The position numbers were made by a program, and so were the translations under genes. Below are positions 41,511-64,000 of a stretch of 64,000 nucleotides of DNA, piece after piece; the first letter of the stretch is position 1; every line of letters starts with the position of its first letter. A model generated the notes under the pieces. It worked only from the letters and a program-made list of their open reading frames with translations. It was not told the DNA's origin and made no database searches. Source of the stretch: Elysia crispata (taxonomy: Eukaryota > Mollusca > Gastropoda > Plakobranchidae); assembly GCA_033675545.1 (NCBI GenBank), contig JAWDGP010004964.1, positions 285,001 to 349,000 of the forward strand. Direction: 5' to 3'.

Positions 41511-42907
41511 AACACTGTTTCTGTCTTTTTGCTGTTCAATCCCCACCCATTCTTGCTGCTTTCTCCTTCAAGAATATCTAATAATTCATGAAAATTTTCT
41601 CTGCAACGACCAATAAAAATCCGAAAGTGTTAAAGTATAAAAAAAGATGAAAGACAAAAGTCAGCAAGACCGTGAGAAGACAATAAATATTACCACAAAA
41701 ATAAAAACATCAACAGAAAGTCTGCTTTTAACTTTAAATCAGCCTATCACATGATAAATGCTGCTGAAGCATAAGGTGAAAATCATTGCCAGGAAGTATG
41801 CCTATCAAAAGCCAGATGGATTCTTGACTTTAAGCTGAAGAAAGAGATTGAAACTTTCCTAAATCCCATTACTGACAAAGTTACAACTAATTAAGAGCCA
41901 GTCTCTTTTAGAAGCTTTAAAATCTAGATAATAACTGACTCTTAATATCACACTGATTGCCATTTTAATTAGTGTGTATTATTTGCATGTATTTTGAGCA
42001 GTATGTTTTCACAACAAAAATAATCATTAATTTACACATTCTGCATCATTATCATGATGGTTAAATTTTTTTACCATCCACATCAAATTATTGGCCAACA
42101 ACAAATTTTTCTTTACATCATCTGATCTGTTTATCAACAAAATATACGGTACCTCATAAACCTTTCGTTTTTTTTCCAAAGGGAAAATTCACACTTCCTT
42201 TCCCTTAAAATAGTAGATATTTTTCGATCATTAATTAATTCATTTGAGTTTTTTCAAATACAAACTTAATGCCTGCTTGATATTCTTCCTAGAATATCTC
42301 GTTTTTCCACTTACAGGTGATAAAAGAACAAAAAATATACAAATTTAAAACATGTTTCTTTTGTGCAAATCACAGCAAGGAATGTTATGTTAGGCACATT
42401 GAGCTCCTCTAAGCGTAGTTAAGATTTTTTTCAGTTATTTCCGTGCTTTTTATCAATATTCTATTCACTAATATGGTAGTTGTTATTGTTGTTTTTGCTG
42501 ATTTTTTAAAAATTTTCTTGGTTTTGTTCTTTTTTTTTTTTTTGCTATTATTAGTGGTAGTGGCAATGATAGTAGTAATGGTAGTATGTTATTGAAGTAG
42601 TTTGCAAATGCAAGAAATGAAAAGGTAACAACCACTTTCAAACAAAAGAAAAATAAACAACATTGAAATTTCATCATAGGGCCTATCAAATATCAAATAA
42701 TTACATAAACAAATTAGCTTAAAACTAAGATTAAATGCAAGATTCAATGTAATGACAAAATACTATTACTGAAGTTCATGAAGGACATTGTGAAAAATGC
42801 TTACTGAAGGTGAAATAATTTATTGGAATCTAAAGACTTAAAGACAAAAAATGTGTGAGTAAGATAATGGTGTAGAGTGATGGGACCTTGGCAGACACAA
42901 TGCCCAT

Positions 42908-43107
<200 letters not shown>

Positions 43108-43562
43108 AGATCAGTTTATGAATCTAGATATGAAAGAAATGCTTCTGTCATCTCTGATAAATGGTATTTGCATGAATACAGTTTAAACAAGCTTACCAGA
43201 TAAATTATTCTCCTATATGACAATTAAGACATTGGTTTGCATATTAAGACCTGTGCAGGGATCTCCAATTAACTCATAAGAGCCAATGCAAGACTAGCTG
43301 AAAAGCCTAAAGATGAGCAAATGCAGATGAGATTTGAGTCCTTCTTTGATGCAGCATATCTATCTGCGATACTTGTCTCTTGTTCTCTTTTTCTTGGACT
43401 TTGGATCAAACTTTGTGATCTTTACATCTAACTTTTGAGGATTTTCGGAGGTGAGAACAATTTGATGAGTTTTGTGGTGCTGGGCCTCACTGTATGCATC
43501 AAATTTCAACAAACTGCAATGGTGAATGAGACAGAAATCCATGAAACTTTTAAATCTTTGCA

Positions 43563-43568
43563 TTTATT
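43563..43568 (-). promoter_or_regulatory. Candidate poly(A) signal for the TMC gene
   Basis: A minus-strand AATAAA 156 bp downstream of the TGA stop. It is the nearest canonical hexamer. Confidence 0.45.
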
Positions 43569-43723
43569 TTTTGGCAAACTATAACTTGATGACTGGTTGA
43601 GAGTGTGTCAAATAGTGAGATATATGGAAGTCATGTTCATCACATTTGGTTAATATGTACATCAATCTTTGTTTTTACCACGGAAGAGTAAATGGTGCTA
43701 AAAATCTAAGCCAGAAGGTGACA

Positions 43724-58409
<14,686 letters not shown>

Positions 58410-59053
58410 CTTCAGAGTTCACCCATATTTTAATCCGACAAGTCAAGACAGACGATCTCCAATCTAAATCTCAATCTGCTTATTTTTTTTTCAATCGACA
58501 ATAGAGGATATTATTATAGAATTTCTTTAATTCTATGACAATGCCAGGAAATAGCTGTAACGATTTCGTTTGAATAAAGCGCATTGCGCATGCTTTGTTA
58601 TTGAAGTGTACTACAAAAATGCAATTTATTATTATAATCAGCCTTTTCAATCTGCAGTTGTTCACAAAAAGTCTCCTAGTCATCAAATTATTAGAAAAAT
58701 GTAACTATTAACTCACTTGTATTTAAAGTATTCTTTTCAAATTATTTAATTCTCAAGTTGTTGTTTTGAATTCGATATCTTCAAATGGTTTAAATCAGTT
58801 GAAGAGAATAGACTCGGTAGTATGGGTCGAGAACGTTTAACATTGGTTTGAGTAACAAGGTACTTAGATTCTCTTGTATTCCATCTTTCAAACGTGTCAT
58901 ATCAAGATCCCTAGATCTTGTCTAACTATTCTTGTGTTGTACCTTCTTACAACTTATCACCATTAGTAATATTAGGTGCATGGCGATTTAAAAAAAAAAA
59001 GACTTGAATATATACTAAAATAAAATGTAGTCTACATCTATCTAAACGGTGTC

Positions 59054-59131
<78 letters not shown>
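59054..59131. repeat. (AAT)n microsatellite
   Basis: About 78 bp of AAT triplets. Confidence 0.97.
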
Positions 59132-60011
59132 CCAGTTCACTGTAATCCACTCACAGAGTATGATTAATCTGTTTCCTTCGAAATAGTTTTCACGACGGAA
59201 AAACAATTTTACATGTTATTTCATCTCTACCGCACACATGTCTCATTGCCAAAAATATTCTCAAATATGCGTCATATTCACACACAAAGAATATTTGTGA
59301 TACAACCAAAACGTAAAGGCTTAATAATAATATCTCACAGCAGAAGCTAGAATCAGAACATCCAGATGATCTAGCTGTCCCTCATGTTTCGGCTAGGTTT
59401 GACTCTAGATCTAGAATTGAAGTATATCCATTTTAAATTATCATAGGTCCATGATGAAAAAATCGCTCCAACAACATAAACATCTCAAGAGTGGAAGGAA
59501 ATAATGGCACCTTTCTACTCGAGCAGTCTGATATAAAACACTCGTTCAACCAAGTCAACCGTGACAAACTTTTTTCTTTCTCGCACGACCGGTATGCCTG
59601 GCTTAACCTCTCACGGTGGAGAATCTAAGTTGACTTGTGAGACACCGAACATTTTGAACATAGGCGATACCTTTCATGTATAACCTTTTTATAAAGAGCT
59701 CTTTTGACCCGAACGAAATGGTTCTAGATCTGGAGTCCGAGTTATGACAAACAAGGTTGGTTAAAGTAGGTTGTGGGTCTGGCAGAGATGTGGGTGCCTA
59801 ATGGCCCTTCCGCAGGTACGATAGTCATTGTTCGGCCTCTGTATAAGGTACAAGTGTGCTCTTAAATAGGACCAGGAACTGTCGTGGTTGACACAGACTG
59901 GAAAAGGGTTTATTAGTTATCTTTTTGAAAGCATTGGCTTTGGCGTTTCATTTAGGTATTTGTGAAAATTACACAAACAGGAGGGAAGAAAAGTAAAAGT
60001 AAAAGTAAAAG

Positions 60012-60025
60012 TAATATTAATATAA

Positions 60026-60067
<42 letters not shown>

Positions 60068-60075
60068 TAATATTA
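60012..60075. repeat. (TA)n core within an AT-only inverted repeat
   Basis: TAATATTAATATAAATA on the left is matched by its reverse complement TATTTATATTAATATTA on the right, around about 30 bp of TA dinucleotides. It is preceded by short AAAAGT repeats (59990-60012). Confidence 0.85.
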
Positions 60076-62622
60076 TTATTTTACTTTATTTTATTTTATT
60101 TTTTTATTTTTTTTTTGAGGGGGGTGGGGGGTGCGACAAAATCCCGAACACTGGCAGTGAAAAGCATGTTCCACGAGCTAATAAATGCAAATGACTTTAG
60201 TTATATTTTTTCATGAAAGTAGATTTTCTAGGCCTACGTAACTGGCGTATACCAAAAAAAAAACCAGCACCATAAATCAAAACATGCAGGCAATGCGCGA
60301 TTAAAAGAAGAAAATTACCAAAACTGTAGGAAAGAACACATCCAAATCACAATGTTCAATGTTAACATCTCAAATCATATAATCATGATTGTACTTTCTT
60401 TGGGACTGTTTGTTTAACACAAGAAGGTTCCCCACACACAAAGCCTTGAACCTCCTATTTGCAGGAACTTGATGAGACATTACAAACGTGACACGCTGTG
60501 CCACTGTCATGACCGATAAGAAAGCGCCCCGCCTCACGATCGTGACAGTTCTCAACAATAGGGGAAAAAATGTGATCACTGCTGCTTTTATACAATCTAA
60601 GAACACAATGGATATGCTTTGATCGCTGAATTGCCGAGAATGTGATATCAAGTTGCGTGTTTTATTAAAAAAAAAAAAAAACAGCAACAACCGGCTCATT
60701 CATTATGATATAACTGCGGCGTAAAACAAGGATCAACATGCAAGACCCTCATCTCAAGAAAAAATAAGAAACTAAAAAAAAAAAAACTCAAAAACAAAAC
60801 AAAACAAAACAAAACTAAAAACAAACAAACAAACAAAAGGTTAAATTAAATCTACAGGAGGAAAAAAACAATACTTTCCTGGCATTGTTTTGACAAAAGT
60901 GTTAAGTGTCGGGATCTAAAAAAAGCTATGTTCAAGAGATGCAATAATAATTTAAAAACAAACAAACAAAAAAAAAAAAAAAATGTCAGAACTCTCTCGA
61001 TCTCAATTGCATAAAATGGAACGAGTTTTCAAAACTCTTTCCTAACAGCAAACAAGGGCGATGCCAATGACCCGCACTTAAAACCGTTTCCCGTAAACCA
61101 GTTCTCGTGGAAAATGTATGGTGAGAACGGAACGGTACAGCGAGTGTTTGGGAAGGAGTGGGAAGAAAAAACATTAAGAGAGAGTTCGGGGTGGAGTTGA
61201 TCTCAGTGACGAAACACCACTCTGGTACCTTGGGGTCTGTTCAATGTTAAGTAGTTAAGTATAGAACAGAGCCTAGTAAGCTACCATAGCGGTTTATATA
61301 TAGTTAGCCTATATGCAAGATAGTAGGCCTAGCTATCACCAGCTATAAGACATACCCAACACCGACCCAAGCATTGCGATGTAAGATAAGATTTATAGCT
61401 TGCCGAGGCGGGGTACAGAAAGAATGACTTCAGAAACGTTGATAAAGATAGCAGGGAGATTGAAAATGTCGACATGCCGAGGTTTGTGACAGGTTTATTT
61501 CATGCCAAAGGAGGAAAGATTTCCTTTTTTAAAATTTGTTTAAACTTTCCTTGTTTTTAATGGCAGTGCACCAGAGAAAAAAAAGTGCATGCACCATGGA
61601 ATTAACTTGGCTAGTCGAATCTCTCTAAAAAAAACTTTGAAAAGGCCGAAACGTTTAAGTATTATGCAGGAAAAGATAGGAATTGATTCCGGGTGGAACT
61701 TACATAAATCTATCAAGATCCACCAACAAGCGATATTGAAGCGATACAATTGAATTCAGCGCTGATAATTCTCCCTCTAAATGTTTTCATTGAGCGCGTA
61801 TGTGTTCAACAGGGCGAGATTCTTTTCAAAAACATTGTTTCTGAACAACAACTCTGCAGAATCGATTTCACCCACTCCAGAAAAGGCAGAAATATCAGAA
61901 TTGGCACAACCCTTGCAGCCAGATAGTCTATGATTATATAAACGATTTTTTTCCCATCCTGTTCGATGAGCTGGTAAAATATCTAGCATGCACTGCGATC
62001 ACTAATAGGGCAAGCTGCAAGATTATGTAGCTTGATAATGAGAGCGTATGAATTACGGTGGAGGAAACGGGTAGCGCATAGGTCAAGAAAATGCTAAAAT
62101 TTGATAATAAATTTTTTATTTTAAATACATGAGTAGCAGTGTGCTGCAGCTTGCATCAGATAAGATAAACCTGTGTAATGTGCTAGAGCTGTTGCGCACG
62201 AAGTTCTGCTAGTAAACCTGCTGATTATAAAGATAAAATAATGACTGTTGTCATTGGTTCAACGGTTCAGTAGTCATTATGTTAACTTTAACTTGAATGG
62301 AAATTATCGCAACGAGGTTTGCATTGATTGCAGTACGGGTAGACTATATATAATTGGCTGTGAAAGTCGATTCCAATCAGTAATAACATACCTATCTTTT
62401 ACATTCAAATATATCACAAAAATAATAAGACTGGGAATGGGAAGCTTAATGAAGATGAAAAACGACATACATGATTTATTTGCACTGTACAACTGCTCTT
62501 AATGCCACCATCAGAGAATACCATGAAGCATTGGCAGATATTTGAAATAATGGAAAAGAAAATGCACACATTATTTTATTCTTAACCTTACAAGCAGAAA
62601 TTAGGACTTGTCAAAGTATATA

Positions 62623-62623
<1 letters not shown>

Positions 62624-62703
<80 letters not shown>
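62624..62703. repeat. (AAT)n microsatellite
   Basis: About 80 bp of AAT triplets. Confidence 0.97.
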
Positions 62704-62705
<2 letters not shown>

Positions 62706-63693
62706 TAAACACAATAACCAGACCGGTCACAGAAACGAGATGAAAACCGAAAGTGAACGCGTCTTTTTTCTTTTCCTTTCTTTTTTTTTTTTTTTTTTTT
62801 TTTTTGCTTTAGAATGAGTAAGGAGAAAATAATTTAAACAATCTAAAAGATATCCGGAAAAAAATGCCTTTCTTTTTTTAATTGGAGGAGCTTAATGCTC
62901 CACTGTGACAGACCGATAAATTTAAGCATTCAAAGGATACAGAGATGCGTCCCCCATATTCAAGCCAAGAAGCGAAACAGCCAATACGCTGCTGCCAAAA
63001 ATATAGATTTGTTTCATAGGAAAAATAGATAATCTGAACCTTTCAACTTTACTTGGATTCTAGATTTATGTATTTTGCACGATGGCATTCTGTAATATCG
63101 AGTGGGAAAGGGCGTGATATTTTGTGCGAGGAGCTAAGGTTGGGAACGCAGTTTTCATAAGAGCCAATGTTAATTTCGGATTTTGCCGTGCCAGGAAAAG
63201 AGACAAGAGCTATCCCAGTTGTCATAGAAATTGGCTTATAAACGGGATGTTGGAATTATTTATCACTTTGGCCTTTCTCAACAACAATAATTTAACTGTC
63301 AATGTGTAATGCTCACCGGTACAATGTTAAAAAGCAACAAATTATCTGCTCTTAATCAGCAAAGGCAAAGAAAAAAAAAAGAAAGCTATTGCGAGGAATT
63401 CGTTTTTATCGGCAATAATCCTCCCTTTCGAGAGGGTTGTTATTCGTGTGTTGTTGTTGATGTTCTTGCTGTTGTCGTTTTTTCTTGCCGCTGCTGTCGT
63501 TGTTGTATTGTTGTTTATGTTAAAGTTCATGTTATTTTTATGATGAAGTATTTGTGATTTGAGAAATTACATGGCATCGTTGTTGAACTGAATAAGCAAT
63601 TCATATATAACAGTATATGTACAATTCGTTTCCGCAGAAGAAATATAAATGTATAAAGAGGAATAGTATTACCATTAACACTATGACACCTAC

Positions 63694-64000
<307 letters not shown>

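Noticed and set aside
43360..43563. Minus-strand 67-codon ORF with a basic end (KFDPKSKKKRTRDKYRR) after the TMC stop
   Set aside because: The TMC frame already closes properly at 43724 and this ORF lies in the expected 3' untranslated region. No splice acceptor in the right phase was found, so I treat it as chance.

Overview
The window is AT-rich, intron-rich eukaryotic DNA packed with simple repeats and decayed DNA transposons. There are no operons, bacterial signals or CRISPR arrays. The two recognisable host genes (coatomer zeta and a TMC channel-like protein), the GT-AG introns, and the mix of Merlin, FLYWCH-MULE, pogo/Tigger-like and LINE remnants point to an invertebrate animal. A mollusc or other lophotrochozoan is my best guess, but it is an inference from genome style, not from a marker gene.

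Layout. At 1.6-5.0 kb a dead pogo/Tigger-like transposon on the minus strand is split by a MULE with an open FLYWCH-MULE transposase ORF on the plus strand. The dead pogo reading frame also holds a 39-bp minisatellite. At 8.7-13.6 kb three plus-strand exons with matching phases, a stop and a poly(A) signal look like the 3' end of an unrecognised gene. Its last intron holds a Merlin transposon copy, a roughly 1-kb tandem duplication and a short element with perfect 24-bp inverted ends. From 14.83 to 19.69 kb runs a satellite of about 90 copies of a 54-bp unit, with three reading frames locally open. At 20.8-33.35 kb a complete seven-exon minus-strand gene encodes a 177-residue coatomer zeta subunit; a second Merlin copy and a 57-63 bp inverted repeat lie in its first intron. 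From 33.4 to 43.5 kb there are tandem repeats, microsatellites and a LINE tail. At 43.7-58.4 kb a 17-exon minus-strand gene encodes a 973-residue transmembrane channel-like (TMC) protein. The last 5.6 kb hold only microsatellites and unremarkable DNA.

The host genes have unrelated jobs: Golgi-ER vesicle coat, and a membrane protein of the TMC/TMEM16-type superfamily. They simply sit on the same strand about 10 kb apart. Exon models were built by hand from splice sites, phase and family similarity. Both reconstructed frames close exactly, which is strong internal support. The most notable non-genic features are the codon-length satellite, the MULE nested in a pogo element, and the NRF1-type palindromes kept in both Merlin copies.
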